Under the pieces are notes generated by a model. It was not told the origin of the DNA and searched no databases. It saw nothing but the letters and a program-made list of their open reading frames with translations. Of a stretch of 64,000 nucleotides of DNA, positions 25,188 to 33,882 are shown piece by piece (position 1 is the first letter of the stretch; every line of letters starts with the position of its first letter). The stretch comes from Haloechinothrix sp033042135 (GTDB lineage: Bacteria; Actinomycetota; Actinomycetes; Mycobacteriales; Pseudonocardiaceae): positions 248,001 to 312,000 of the forward strand of contig NZ_WBXM01000005.1 of assembly GCF_033042135.1 (NCBI RefSeq), written 5' to 3'. Both the position numbers and the translations under genes were made by a program.

Positions 25188-25256
25188 CGGCGAGCCATTC
25201 CTTCCGTAACCGTTCACGTACGCGGTGCCAGTGGACGCCACGCGACTGTCCCCGAT

Positions 25257-25286
25257 GTCTTACCGCATCACGCCATCGAGTGACAA
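25257..25286 (-). promoter_or_regulatory. Predicted promoter of the protease gene
   Basis: On the minus strand TTGTCA, 18 bases, TAAGAC, about 70 bases before the protease start. It is predicted from sequence only. Confidence 0.4.
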
Positions 25287-25307
25287 GACATGGCGCCTAC
25301 CAGGCGC

Positions 25308-25327
25308 ATACCCCCTAACGGGGGATA
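25308..25327. promoter_or_regulatory. CsoR-like C/G-tract palindrome
   Basis: ATACCCCCTAACGGGGGATA lies between the divergent protease and fbiD genes and directly follows a small GCGCCT/AGGCGC hairpin (25293-25307). AT-flanked C-tract/G-tract palindromes of this shape are operators of CsoR-family copper sensors; no csoR gene is in the window. Confidence 0.4.
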
Positions 25328-25448
25328 GCTTACGCCGACCCCCGCGATATCTGGTGCCAGGCAGTACGCTGAGGAACGGAACTCACGCCTGCCACACTCG
25401 CTCGGCCCTCACCGTCCGCATTCAGACAGACCGACTTGGACACGCACC

Positions 25449-26129
25449 GTGACGCGCACTGTGGACCTCGTGATCCCGGTCAAGGCGTTACCCGACGCCA
25501 AGACCCGGCTGGTCGCCACGAGCGGACTGCGCGACCATGATCGGCATCGCCGCGCGGTGCTCGCGCTACTGACCGACACCGTGGCCGCGGCACTCGCCGC
25601 CGAGCCGGTACGGCGGGTGGTCGTGATCACGCCCGATGACCACGTCGCGGATGCCGCCCGAACGGCAGGCGCCGAGCCGCTGGACGACACGACGAGCGGC
25701 GGCCTCAACGCGGCCATCGAACACGGCGAACGTCACCTTCGCGCGCAAGACCCCGTTGTCGCGATCGGCGCGCTGCTGGCCGACCTTCCCGCGCTACGTC
25801 CCAAGGAGCTCGCCGCCGCCGTGCGGGCGGCGCGGGGCGGCAGAGCCTTCTGCCCCGACGCGGACGGAACCGGCACCACGCTGCTCCTCGGCGCCGAAGG
25901 TGGGCAGCTGCGCCCGCAGTTCGGCCCGTCCTCGGCGCGGGCACACCAGCTCAGCGGGGCATTCCTGCTGCACGGACCGTGGCCGAGCCTGCGCCGCGAC
26001 GTCGATACCCTTTCCGACCTGCACGCTGCGGCGGACCTCGGGCTCGGCCACCACACCACCGCCATGCTGGCCACTGAACTGGCGCTGGCGCCGGTGGCCG
26101 CGGGCGGCGGCTACCCCCGCGGCGCGTAG
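25449..26129 (+). CDS. fbiD: Phosphoenolpyruvate/2-phospholactate guanylyltransferase (FbiD/CofC)
   Basis: 226 residues. Activates phosphoenolpyruvate (actinobacteria) with GTP for coenzyme F420 biosynthesis. Seen: VIPVKALPDAKTRL nucleotide-binding start, VVVITPDDHVADAA, GGLNAAIEHGE, and ALLADLPALRPKEL with the metal-binding acidic residue. Length fits the family. It is separate from other F420 genes (fbiA, fbiB, fbiC are not in the window), as in many actinobacteria. Its 3' end overlaps the MBL gene by 19 bases tail to tail. Confidence 0.88.
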   Translation: MTRTVDLVIPVKALPDAKTRLVATSGLRDHDRHRRAVLALLTDTVAAALAAEPVRRVVVITPDDHVADAARTAGAEPLDDTTSGGLNAAIEHGERHLRAQDPVVAIGALLADLPALRPKELAAAVRAARGGRAFCPDADGTGTTLLLGAEGGQLRPQFGPSSARAHQLSGAFLLHGPWPSLRRDVDTLSDLHAAADLGLGHHTTAMLATELALAPVAAGGGYPRGA

Positions 26130-27127
26130 TGGTCGACCCCCGCCACATCGGTCACCGTCACCCGCTGCCGGTCGGCGAGGACGGTCAGGTGCGCGGCCGT
26201 CTCGACCACCGCCAGGAACTGGTTGAACTCGCCGAGCTCGGCGAATGAGCGCTCCCGCCGCGTCCAGCCGAGCCTGCCAGCGCACTCGTACACCGTGCGC
26301 GCGCCCTCGCGGACCGCATTCTCCGTGGCGGCCAACCTGCGCTCGTGATGCTCCAGCAGCTCACCCACCCGCTGGTGCACGCTGTCGCCGACCGGACCGT
26401 GTGCCGGAAGCAGCCGCATGTCGGGGTAGTCACGCAGCAACGCAAGCGAGTCCAGGTAGTCGCTGAGTGGGGAGCGGGCCATGGCCCGCTCGAAGCCGAT
26501 CGAGGGAGTGATGTGGGGAAGCACGTGATCGCCGCTGAACAGCAAGCCGGCTTCGGGGTCGCGATACACCACGTGCCCCCTGGTGTGGCCGGGGGTTGGC
26601 ACGGCGTGCAGCACGCGCTTGTTCAGCTCGATATCGGTCGTGCCGCTGAGCCACTCATCCGGCCAGTCGTAAACCTGCCGGACCTCGTCGGGATCGTAGC
26701 CGGAGCCGAACCGCTCCATCCACTCGGCCACGCCCCAGCGCAGCGGCTCGCCGAACCGGTCGTCGTACTCGTGCCGCAGCATCAGTTCGAGCGAGTGGCG
26801 CTCCCCCTGTCCCAGCGCGATCGGCGTGCCGTACTCGGCGCGCAACGCCACTCCCAGTGTGTAGTGATCGTGATGGATGTGCGTGATGAGGAACCGGCGC
26901 ACATCGGCGAGCTCGTACCCGATGTCCGACAGCCCGCTGGCGAGCTGCTCGCGTGCCTCGGCGACGTTCCATCCGGTATCGATCAGCACCACACCGTCGG
27001 CGTCCTCGATCGCGTAAACGTTCACCGCCCGCAGCCCATCGTTGGGCATCGGCAGTGGGATCCGGTACACGCCGGGAGCGACCTCGTAGGTTCCCGGCTC
27101 GGACCACTGCGGCGAGTGTGCTGACAT
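26111..27127 (-). CDS. MBL-fold metallo-hydrolase
   Basis: 338 residues. Metal-binding motif THIHHDHYTLG (HxHxDH variant with H-x-H-H-D-H), a later His in PTPGHTRGHV, the Asp in LLFSGDHVLP and a final His in LLPAHGPVG give a complete binuclear zinc site. A C-terminal helical extension (about 255-338) resembles the LACTB2-like branch. Possible thioesterase or lactonase; the substrate is unknown. Confidence 0.85.
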   Translation of the reverse strand: MSAHSPQWSEPGTYEVAPGVYRIPLPMPNDGLRAVNVYAIEDADGVVLIDTGWNVAEAREQLASGLSDIGYELADVRRFLITHIHHDHYTLGVALRAEYGTPIALGQGERHSLELMLRHEYDDRFGEPLRWGVAEWMERFGSGYDPDEVRQVYDWPDEWLSGTTDIELNKRVLHAVPTPGHTRGHVVYRDPEAGLLFSGDHVLPHITPSIGFERAMARSPLSDYLDSLALLRDYPDMRLLPAHGPVGDSVHQRVGELLEHHERRLAATENAVREGARTVYECAGRLGWTRRERSFAELGEFNQFLAVVETAAHLTVLADRQRVTVTDVAGVDHYAPRG

Positions 27128-27238
27128 CCTGCCTCCCCTGAGCGCTGGTTCGGCGCCGCTCGGCTAAGCAAGCGCTTTGTCGCCAGGTTACCCGGGTGGT
27201 GCTATGACCCAGGTCTCACGCCGCTATCGCGGGCACTG

Positions 27239-28972
27239 TCAACGCAGCCGGTTGCCGAGTGCGAGCGCCGCAGCGCCGAGCACGGCCAGCGCGAGCACCG
27301 GCAGCGCCACCGCCCACGGGGCACGGTCGGCATACGGCAGGGCTTCGCCGAGCAACCGTCCCCACTCCGGGGCAGGCGGCTGTGCACCGAGCCCGAGAAA
27401 GCCGAGCGAGGCCAACGCCAACGCGATCGCGGGCAACCGCACGAGCGAGTGGCGCAGCAGTGGCGGCAGCACGGCTGGCAGCACATGCCGGGTCAGCAGC
27501 CACGTCTTCCCTGCCCCAACGGCACGCGCGCCGTCCAGGTGCGGCGCAGCCAGGTGTTCTGCCACCAGCAGCTGCGCGTGCCTGGCCAGCGGTGCCCACA
27601 CGACGCACCCGACGGCCAGCGCCGCGCTGAACGTCCCAGGACCGGCCACCGCCGCGACCACCAGCCCGGCCATCACCGGCGGCACCGCGTTGACGACATC
27701 GACCAAACCACCGCCCCGGCGCGGGTTGAGCAACCCGACCGCGAGGCCGATCGCCAGCGTCGCCGCGGTGACCGCCACCGCGACCCCGACGGTATGCAGC
27801 GCACCGTGTCCCAGCCTGGCGAGGAGATCACGCCCGAGCGCGTCGGTACCGAACGGGTGCGCCATCGACGGCGGCTCGAGCCGGGCTGCCAGATTCACCG
27901 TGTCGGGATCGGTCGTCAAGGCGATCACGACGGCCGCGCCGAGCGCCGCGACCAGCCCGGACGCGGCGAGGCCACCGCGCAGTCGCCCGCGAGGCAAGGG
28001 CTGTGCCGCGGTGAGCGCCGCCGTGTCCAGCGCAGGCCCGAGCAGGACACGCTGTGCCCGTTCACCGAGCGTCCCGGTGATCACCCCGATCGCCAGCAAC
28101 ACCAGCAGGCAGGCCTGTACCACGGGCAGATCCTGGGCGAGTGCGGCATCGGCGGCCAGGCGACCGATCCCGGGCACCGCGAACACGACTTCAACGGCGA
28201 CGGCACCACCGAGCAGGCCCGCGAAGATCAGCCCGAGCTGACCACAGACCACCGCGAGGGCGCGGCGCAGTACAGCCGGAGCGAGCCGTGCCGGGGTGAT
28301 TCCCGCTGCTCGCCACGTCCGTACCCAGGGCTCGCCGAACACTGCGCGCACCGAGTCGACGGTGATCGTGCCGAGGATCGCGCCGGTGGGCACCCCCAAC
28401 GCGATCGCGGGCAGCACGGCGTGGACAGGCCCGTCCCAGCCCGCAGTCGGCAACGCCGCCAGCGGCACTGCGACGGCCACGACCAGGATCGAAGCCAGCA
28501 GGAACTCGGGAACGGCTGCCAGCGCGGCTGGCACCGTGGAGCGCGCGGCACCGTGATCGCCGGTGACGCCCCTGAGCAACGGCCGGGTCGCGAACGCCGC
28601 TGCGAGCATGGCCGCGACCGCCACCGCAGCCGCGGCCAGTGTGAGCGACACGCCCAGCGCGGCGACCAGCTGCGGCGCGATGGGTTGCCCCGAAACCCAC
28701 GAGGTGCCCGGATCGCCTCGCGCCAGCCCGGCCAGCCACTCGAGCAGGAACCGGACGGGGCCGTCGTCGAGCCCGAGCTCCGACCGCACCGACTCCAGCG
28801 CGGCGTCATCGGGCTCTCGCTCGGCCGCCCTTGCCCGCAACACAGCCAGCGCCGGATCGCGTCCCGCCAGCAGTGGAAGCAAGCCGATTCCCACGGTGAC
28901 GGCGAGCACCGTGACGATCAGCCGCAGCCCGCGGGTGGCCGCCCGGCCCCCTGCGGCGACGGTCGAGCTCAT
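27239..28972 (-). CDS. Fused DppB/DppC-type ABC permease of the metallophore operon
   Basis: 577 residues containing both permease subunits of a peptide/nickel-type importer in one chain. First half (about 1-310): ELGLDDGPVRFLLEWLAGLARGD, the DppB-type start, and VEVVFAVPGIGRLAADAA. Second half (about 340-577): MAHPFGTDALGRDLLARL, the DppC signature, an EAA loop ARAVGAGKTWLLTRHVLPAVLPP in substance near residue 500, and ASLGFLGLGAQPPAPEWG. The start overlaps the binding-protein stop by 4 bases. It probably re-imports a metal-metallophore complex like CntB/CntC. No ATPase gene is adjacent. Confidence 0.82.
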   Translation of the reverse strand: MSSTVAAGGRAATRGLRLIVTVLAVTVGIGLLPLLAGRDPALAVLRARAAEREPDDAALESVRSELGLDDGPVRFLLEWLAGLARGDPGTSWVSGQPIAPQLVAALGVSLTLAAAAVAVAAMLAAAFATRPLLRGVTGDHGAARSTVPAALAAVPEFLLASILVVAVAVPLAALPTAGWDGPVHAVLPAIALGVPTGAILGTITVDSVRAVFGEPWVRTWRAAGITPARLAPAVLRRALAVVCGQLGLIFAGLLGGAVAVEVVFAVPGIGRLAADAALAQDLPVVQACLLVLLAIGVITGTLGERAQRVLLGPALDTAALTAAQPLPRGRLRGGLAASGLVAALGAAVVIALTTDPDTVNLAARLEPPSMAHPFGTDALGRDLLARLGHGALHTVGVAVAVTAATLAIGLAVGLLNPRRGGGLVDVVNAVPPVMAGLVVAAVAGPGTFSAALAVGCVVWAPLARHAQLLVAEHLAAPHLDGARAVGAGKTWLLTRHVLPAVLPPLLRHSLVRLPAIALALASLGFLGLGAQPPAPEWGRLLGEALPYADRAPWAVALPVLALAVLGAAALALGNRLR

Positions 28973-30477
28973 TCGAGTGTGGTCTCCCCCGTCACCAGGA
29001 GGCGCTCGTGTGGATCCTCGGCGATGCCGGTGACACCGTCTGCCACGCCGATGCGCGCGCGTTCGTGCGCGATCGGGACGATCAGGTCATCGCCCAGGAT
29101 CGCGCGCTCCACCCGCAACGCGGCGTCCTGCCGCTCGTCTACGGCCTCCCGTGTGGCCGCCTCGGCGACCTCGGCATCCACATCGGAGTCGCACACCCGC
29201 GAGAGGTTGTAGCTTCCGGCGCAGGTGAAGTCACTGGCCAGATAACTGACCGGATCACCGGTGTCCAGGAGGTACGAGCGGGAGCCGATGACGAGGTCGA
29301 AAGCGCCGTCGAGCAGGTCGACTTCGAGCTCACTGTACTCGCGCACCACCTGACTCACCTCGAACCCTTCCCGCCGCAACCGGTCGCCGATCGCGGTCGC
29401 CAGCTCGGGTAGCTCGGCGCGATCGCTGTAAGTCGCCAGCGTGAGCTCCTCGCCGTCCGCCGATCCCGGCCGGGTCCGCTCTGGTAGCTCACGGTCCGCC
29501 GCCCACGGACTCGCGTCACCGAACAGGCCTGCGGCGGGGTCGGCAGTGCCCTCGAAGATCGACGAGGTCAGCTCCTCGGCATCCACCGCCTGCCGCACGG
29601 CCGCTCGCAAGCCCGCATCGGCCATCGGCCCGTCGGCGGTGTTCGGGTACAGCGACACCACCCGGGGCAGCTGGACCTCGACGAGCTCGGCCTCACCGAG
29701 CGCCTGTGCCTGCGCCACCGGCAAGGCGTCGGCGACATCCAGCTCGCCCGCGCGTACCCCGGCCGCGCGGGTGGCGCCGTCCGGAACGAACCGCGCCTCG
29801 ATACCGTCGAGTGCCGGGCGGCCGCGCCAGTGCTCCTCGTGCGCGACGAGGGTGGCGCGTTCGACGCCGTCGAACTCGTCGATCACGAACGGGCCGGTAC
29901 CGGCCCCGACCGGATCGACGCGCTCGCCACGGTACGCCGACGGTGCCAGGATCGCCAGGTTGGGCGAGGACAGCCGCCGTGGCAGGATCGGATCGGGTTC
30001 CCCTGTCGACACTTCTAGAATGAGATCGTCCACAACGGATACCGATAGTTCGATTCCCTTCAATGCCCGGGGGATCGGGCTGGCCTCACTCGCCCGTAGC
30101 AGGGAGTTCGCCGCGTGTTCCGCGGTCAACGGCGTACTGTCGTGAAAGGTCACACCGTCGCGAAGGGTGAACCGCCAGGTACGGTCGGCGACTCGTTCCC
30201 AGTCCTCTGCGAGCGCGGGTACCGGCTCACCCGCGCCGTCGAGGTGCGCAACGGGCTCGACAACCCCGAGTCGGGACAGCAACACCGCGTCGTCGCCGTA
30301 CGGGGACAGTCCCTGCGCAGGCGGGAACGCCAACCCGACGCTGAGCTGCCCGCCATCCCCGGCATCGATACCGTCCCCACCTGATGGGGCGCCGAAACAC
30401 GCGGTGGCCTGGAGCGTCACGAGCAGCGCAGCCACGGCCAGCGGGCTGGTCCGCGAGCGGGATCGCGATCGTGTCAT
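28969..30477 (-). CDS. Family 5 solute-binding lipoprotein (CntA/NikA-like)
   Basis: 502 residues. N-terminal signal with a lipobox-like LQATACFG (Cys27). Family signature: VEPVAHLDGAGEPVPALAEDWERV, WRFTLRDGVTFHDSTPLTAEHAANSLL and, later, APSAYRGERVDPVGAGTGPFV. Binds a ligand outside the cell and delivers it to the fused permease. It lies 30 bases after the exporter and overlaps the permease. In CntA-type systems this protein captures the metal-nicotianamine-like complex; that role here is inferred from operon context. Confidence 0.8.
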   Translation of the reverse strand: MTRSRSRSRTSPLAVAALLVTLQATACFGAPSGGDGIDAGDGGQLSVGLAFPPAQGLSPYGDDAVLLSRLGVVEPVAHLDGAGEPVPALAEDWERVADRTWRFTLRDGVTFHDSTPLTAEHAANSLLRASEASPIPRALKGIELSVSVVDDLILEVSTGEPDPILPRRLSSPNLAILAPSAYRGERVDPVGAGTGPFVIDEFDGVERATLVAHEEHWRGRPALDGIEARFVPDGATRAAGVRAGELDVADALPVAQAQALGEAELVEVQLPRVVSLYPNTADGPMADAGLRAAVRQAVDAEELTSSIFEGTADPAAGLFGDASPWAADRELPERTRPGSADGEELTLATYSDRAELPELATAIGDRLRREGFEVSQVVREYSELEVDLLDGAFDLVIGSRSYLLDTGDPVSYLASDFTCAGSYNLSRVCDSDVDAEVAEAATREAVDERQDAALRVERAILGDDLIVPIAHERARIGVADGVTGIAEDPHERLLVTGETTLE

Positions 30478-30507
30478 CAGGGCGTGCCCTCCGTGGTCGA
30501 CTGCAGG

Positions 30508-31800
30508 CTACCCGGCGCCCGACGACGTGGCGGCTGCCAGCGATCGACGCCGGGACACCCAGCCCATCACGACCGCGCTCGCCACCGGTACAGCCGTCAG
30601 CGCCAGCCACGGTGTCACCGCCACGGCACCGGACCCGTCCCCGAGCTCCAGCAGCGCGCCGGTCGTGGTGCTGCCTCCGAGCACGGCGAGTCCGCCGACC
30701 GAGTGCAGGATGCCGAAGTAGGCGCCGAGCCGCCGTTCGGAGGCCAGCCGGGGCACGGCGTCCTTGGCCAGGGGAACCGCGAGCATCTGGCCGAGAGTCA
30801 GCAGCACCACCATCGCTATCGCGGGTACCACCGCGCCGATGCCGGCAGGCGGGAACAGGGCAGCCACGGCCACCACGGCGAATGCCGCGGCCATGCAGAC
30901 GAAACCCGCGACAATGCCCCTGCTCGCACCGAGCACGCGCCGTGCCCACGCGGTGGTCGGTAGCTGGCCGAGCACGACCATCAGCGAGGACAGCGCGAAC
31001 AGCCAGCCGAGCGCCGCCTCGCTGCCCGTGGCACGGTGCAGCTCAGCAGGCAGCGCCAGGTACAGCTGGTTGTAGCTGACCAGGTAACCGGCATAACCTG
31101 CCGCGAAGACGAGGAAGGCGCGGTTGCCGAGCACCACGCGCCAGCCTGCGAGTACGGGTTCGGCGGCGTGCGGCGCACCGTGGTGGGGCAGCCACTTCAG
31201 GTGCACCAGCCCGACCGCAACGAAGACGGCGGCGGCGACGACGCATACGACCTGGAAATCCGCCAGCAGCAACACCGCTCCCAGCACCGGTCCGACGACA
31301 GCACCGACCTCGCTGGCCACGGCGAACAGTGCGAACACGTCGGACCGGTGCGCGCTACCGTCCCGGTCGGTACTGCCCGCCTCGTGCGCGAGCAGCGACT
31401 CCACCGCCGGGGAGAACAGCGCCGCAGCGAATCCGGTCAACAACGCCCCTGCCACGATTCCCGGGACCGACTCCACCTGTCCGAGCAGCAGGAATCCGAG
31501 CACCCGGAGACCGCATCCCGCGAGAATGACCGGTTTGGCACCGAAACGGTCGGCCAGCATGCCACCGAGAAAGAACAGCCCCTGCTGGCTGAAGGTGCGC
31601 AATCCGAGCACCAACCCGACCAGCCAGCCGGCCAACGCGAGATCACCGACCAGGTAGCCGAACAGGTACGGCACCACGAGGTAGAAGCCGATGTTGAACA
31701 CCAGCTGGCTGAGAACCAACAACCGGATCACGCCAGGCAGCCTGCCGATCTCGGCGAGCAGCGACCAGCGCGACCGGACGCGCCGTACCGTCCCGGTCAC
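30508..31800 (-). CDS. MFS exporter, probable metallophore export (CntE-like)
   Basis: 430 residues, 12 helices. LTWSQLVFNIGFYLVVPYL-type start (LLVLSQLVFNIGFYLVVPYL, about residues 27-46), FFLGGMLADRFGAKPVILAG (MFS loop motif). Its GTG start overlaps the stop of the nicotianamine-synthase-like gene (GTGA), so export and synthesis are tightly coupled. CntE of staphylopine loci is an MFS protein in the same relative place. Confidence 0.8.
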   Translation of the reverse strand: MTGTVRRVRSRWSLLAEIGRLPGVIRLLVLSQLVFNIGFYLVVPYLFGYLVGDLALAGWLVGLVLGLRTFSQQGLFFLGGMLADRFGAKPVILAGCGLRVLGFLLLGQVESVPGIVAGALLTGFAAALFSPAVESLLAHEAGSTDRDGSAHRSDVFALFAVASEVGAVVGPVLGAVLLLADFQVVCVVAAAVFVAVGLVHLKWLPHHGAPHAAEPVLAGWRVVLGNRAFLVFAAGYAGYLVSYNQLYLALPAELHRATGSEAALGWLFALSSLMVVLGQLPTTAWARRVLGASRGIVAGFVCMAAAFAVVAVAALFPPAGIGAVVPAIAMVVLLTLGQMLAVPLAKDAVPRLASERRLGAYFGILHSVGGLAVLGGSTTTGALLELGDGSGAVAVTPWLALTAVPVASAVVMGWVSRRRSLAAATSSGAG

Positions 31801-32639
31801 GTATCCCCCTCACGGCCAGGGTGTGCCACCAGCACCGAGTTGACGATGTCGGTGTAGGGATGCACCTCGAGGGCGACCCGGAGCCCGGTGAGGTCCTCTG
31901 CCCGTACCTGCGGGTAGAGCAGCCTGCGCATCCGCACCGCCGACCGCACGAGCACCAGCGCGTCGTCATGCAGCAGCCTGGCCAGCAGTCCGCTGATGGT
32001 TCGCTTGGCCGTGGCGTCCTGCCCGGCGAGCGCGGCGAGTACCACGACGTCGCAGCGGCCCAGCCCGGCGTCGAGCAGGATGCTCGCACTGGATGGTTGT
32101 TCCAGGTCGGCTCGCACCCCTGCGGCGACCCGTGGCACGCCGAGCGCGGTGGCTACCGCGTCCCCCAGCCCGAGGCTGCCCACGTCGCGATCCACGTGTA
32201 GCACCTCGGCCCCGAAATCCTCGGCGAGAATCAGGCCGGTAAGCGGCAGCGGCCCGGAACCGAGCACGGCCACCCTCGCAGGCCACGGCCGGGACATCGC
32301 CGTGACCATCCCCAGCTCCATGCGCACCAGATCGCGGTAGTTGTCCAGGTACGGGAACCGATCCAGCTCCGCGCGCGGATCATCGGACTCGACGATGCGG
32401 CGCGCCCAGTGGGCTTCCAGAGCGGACTCGCCTGAGGCGCACAGGCCCTGCAACGCGGGCGCGTGAGCGTCCAGCCCCGACATGGCCGCTTCGGCCACCA
32501 CCGGCGGGGTAGCGCAGCACAACTCGACGAGCTCGGTGAACAGCGCGTCCACAGTGTCACACGGTCGTAGGTCGCCCAGCGATTCCAGCTGCGCTCGCAA
32601 CTCCCCCACCCGATGTGCCAGCGCGCTCGACCCCGTCAC
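31797..32639 (-). CDS. Nicotianamine synthase-like protein (metallophore synthase, CntL family)
   Basis: 280 residues, close to archaeal NAS and CntL (about 270). These enzymes transfer aminobutyrate from S-adenosylmethionine to an amino group. Diagnostic residues: FPYLDNYRDLVRMEL (95-109), where plant and archaeal NAS have FPY..NY..L...E with the catalytic Glu (here Glu108), and GSGPLPLTGLILA (127-139), nearly identical to the SAM site of plant NAS. No opine dehydrogenase (CntM) gene is adjacent, so the product may be nicotianamine-like itself. GTG start with GGAAGGAG 10 bases upstream; first gene of a four-gene operon behind a Zur/Fur-type box. Confidence 0.85.
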   Translation of the reverse strand: MTGSSALAHRVGELRAQLESLGDLRPCDTVDALFTELVELCCATPPVVAEAAMSGLDAHAPALQGLCASGESALEAHWARRIVESDDPRAELDRFPYLDNYRDLVRMELGMVTAMSRPWPARVAVLGSGPLPLTGLILAEDFGAEVLHVDRDVGSLGLGDAVATALGVPRVAAGVRADLEQPSSASILLDAGLGRCDVVVLAALAGQDATAKRTISGLLARLLHDDALVLVRSAVRMRRLLYPQVRAEDLTGLRVALEVHPYTDIVNSVLVAHPGREGDT

Positions 32640-32682
32640 TTCGCCTCAACTCCTTCCCTCTCGCCGCCACACGACCGAGTTA

Positions 32683-32701
32683 AATGGAAACGATTTTCAT
32701 T
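32683..32701. promoter_or_regulatory. Zur/Fur-type operator before the metallophore operon
   Basis: AATGGAAACGATTTTCATT is an AT-rich palindrome with near-matching halves, the shape of Zur and Fur boxes. It ends 44 bases before the NAS-like start and 120 bases before the divergent membrane-protein gene. Zur is favoured because nicotianamine-like metallophores mostly serve zinc, but Fur cannot be excluded from sequence. Confidence 0.65.
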
Positions 32702-32820
32702 AGCGTACTTGATGGCAGCTGGGCTCGGAACACGGGTGCCGTGGCACGTCGCGGCGGGAGCCGATCGTCTACGCTGAGAGGGAGACCGACCCACAGCAGG
32801 CCACCGACGAGTAGCGAGCG

Positions 32821-33822
32821 ATGACCGACGGAAACGACCGACCGCATCCCGGACCCGGCCCCGACCACGAGCGCGGTGAGGGCGGCATGTCACCGATGCC
32901 CCCGGACCGCGGGGCGGGGGGCGGCAGCCAGTGGCCCGACCTGAGTACTTTCCGCCCGGGTGTGATCCCCCTCTGCCCGCTACGGCTCGGCGAGATTTTC
33001 GGGGGAGCGCTGCGCACGCTGCGCGCGTACCCGCTGGTGCTGTTCGGCGTCTCGTTTCTCGCGGTCGGCCTCAGCCAGCTCCTCGCGCTCGCGCTCACCT
33101 GGTCGCGCGTGCAGGATGCCGAAGCGATCACGGCGAACGCCGACGAGCTCAGCCCGGAACAGGCCCAGGCCCTGCTGGCCGAGGCGATGACGGTCATCGG
33201 GATCACCCTCGGCCTGGCGATGCTGGCTCAGCTGTTCGTCACCGGTATCGCCACGATCGTCGCGAGCAAGGCGGTGCTCGGCCAGCCGGTGACCCTCGCC
33301 ACGGCATGGATCGAGCTCAAACCGCGGCTGCTGCCGCTGATCGGGCTGACCATCCTGGTCGGCGCGCTCGTCTTCGCAGGTGCGATGCTGCTGCTCATTC
33401 CCGGCATCTGGGCCTACGTCGTGCTGGCGCTGGCCGCGCCAGCGCTGGTGCTGGAGCGCGCCCCCGTGGTGCGGGCGATGCGCCGCTCCTGGGACCTCGT
33501 GCTGCACTCGTGGTGGCGCATCTTCGGGATCCTGGTTCTGGCCGGGCTCATCGCTTTCGGCATCAGTGTCGTGGTCTCCATGCCGTTCGAGATCATCGGC
33601 GGCGGCGCCGACGCAGGCACCACAGCCGGTGAGCAGGCCGTGATGTCCACACTGGGCGCGGTGCTGGCCGGCACGATCGCCTACCCGTTCATCGCCACCG
33701 TGCACGCGCTGATCTACATCGATCGCCGGATCCGCACCGAGGGCCTGGCCGTCGAGCTGGCGCGTGCTGCCGGGATGGCGCCACCCGACGCGGGCCCGCC
33801 CGGCACACCACACTCCTGGTAA
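32821..33822 (+). CDS. Multi-pass membrane protein (glycerophosphodiester phosphodiesterase membrane-domain type)
   Basis: 333 residues. A Pro/Gly-rich cytoplasmic N-tail (1-45) is followed by LCPLRLGEIFGGALRTLRAYP and about five or six membrane helices, then RRSWDLVLHSWWRIFGIL and IDRRIRTEGLAVELAR. This layout is the actinobacterial family related to the membrane domain of GDPD (DUF7847/YciC-like); function unknown. Usual partner genes (DUF4129, MoxR, DUF58) are not next to it here. Confidence 0.75.
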   Translation: MTDGNDRPHPGPGPDHERGEGGMSPMPPDRGAGGGSQWPDLSTFRPGVIPLCPLRLGEIFGGALRTLRAYPLVLFGVSFLAVGLSQLLALALTWSRVQDAEAITANADELSPEQAQALLAEAMTVIGITLGLAMLAQLFVTGIATIVASKAVLGQPVTLATAWIELKPRLLPLIGLTILVGALVFAGAMLLLIPGIWAYVVLALAAPALVLERAPVVRAMRRSWDLVLHSWWRIFGILVLAGLIAFGISVVVSMPFEIIGGGADAGTTAGEQAVMSTLGAVLAGTIAYPFIATVHALIYIDRRIRTEGLAVELARAAGMAPPDAGPPGTPHSW

Positions 33823-33882
33823 GCAGGCCCACCCCGGCTGCCCCGGCCAACGCGGCTACGCGATATACGCGACTGCGCGGGG

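Noticed and set aside
27449..29212. 587-codon plus-strand frame opposite the fused permease
   Set aside because: The translation is Arg/Gln/His-rich and not membrane-like; the minus-strand permease with DppB/DppC signatures is the real gene.
31797..32639. Opine-type metallophore (staphylopine-like) assignment
   Set aside because: No CntM-like dehydrogenase gene is present in the operon or nearby, so a staphylopine-type product is not supported.
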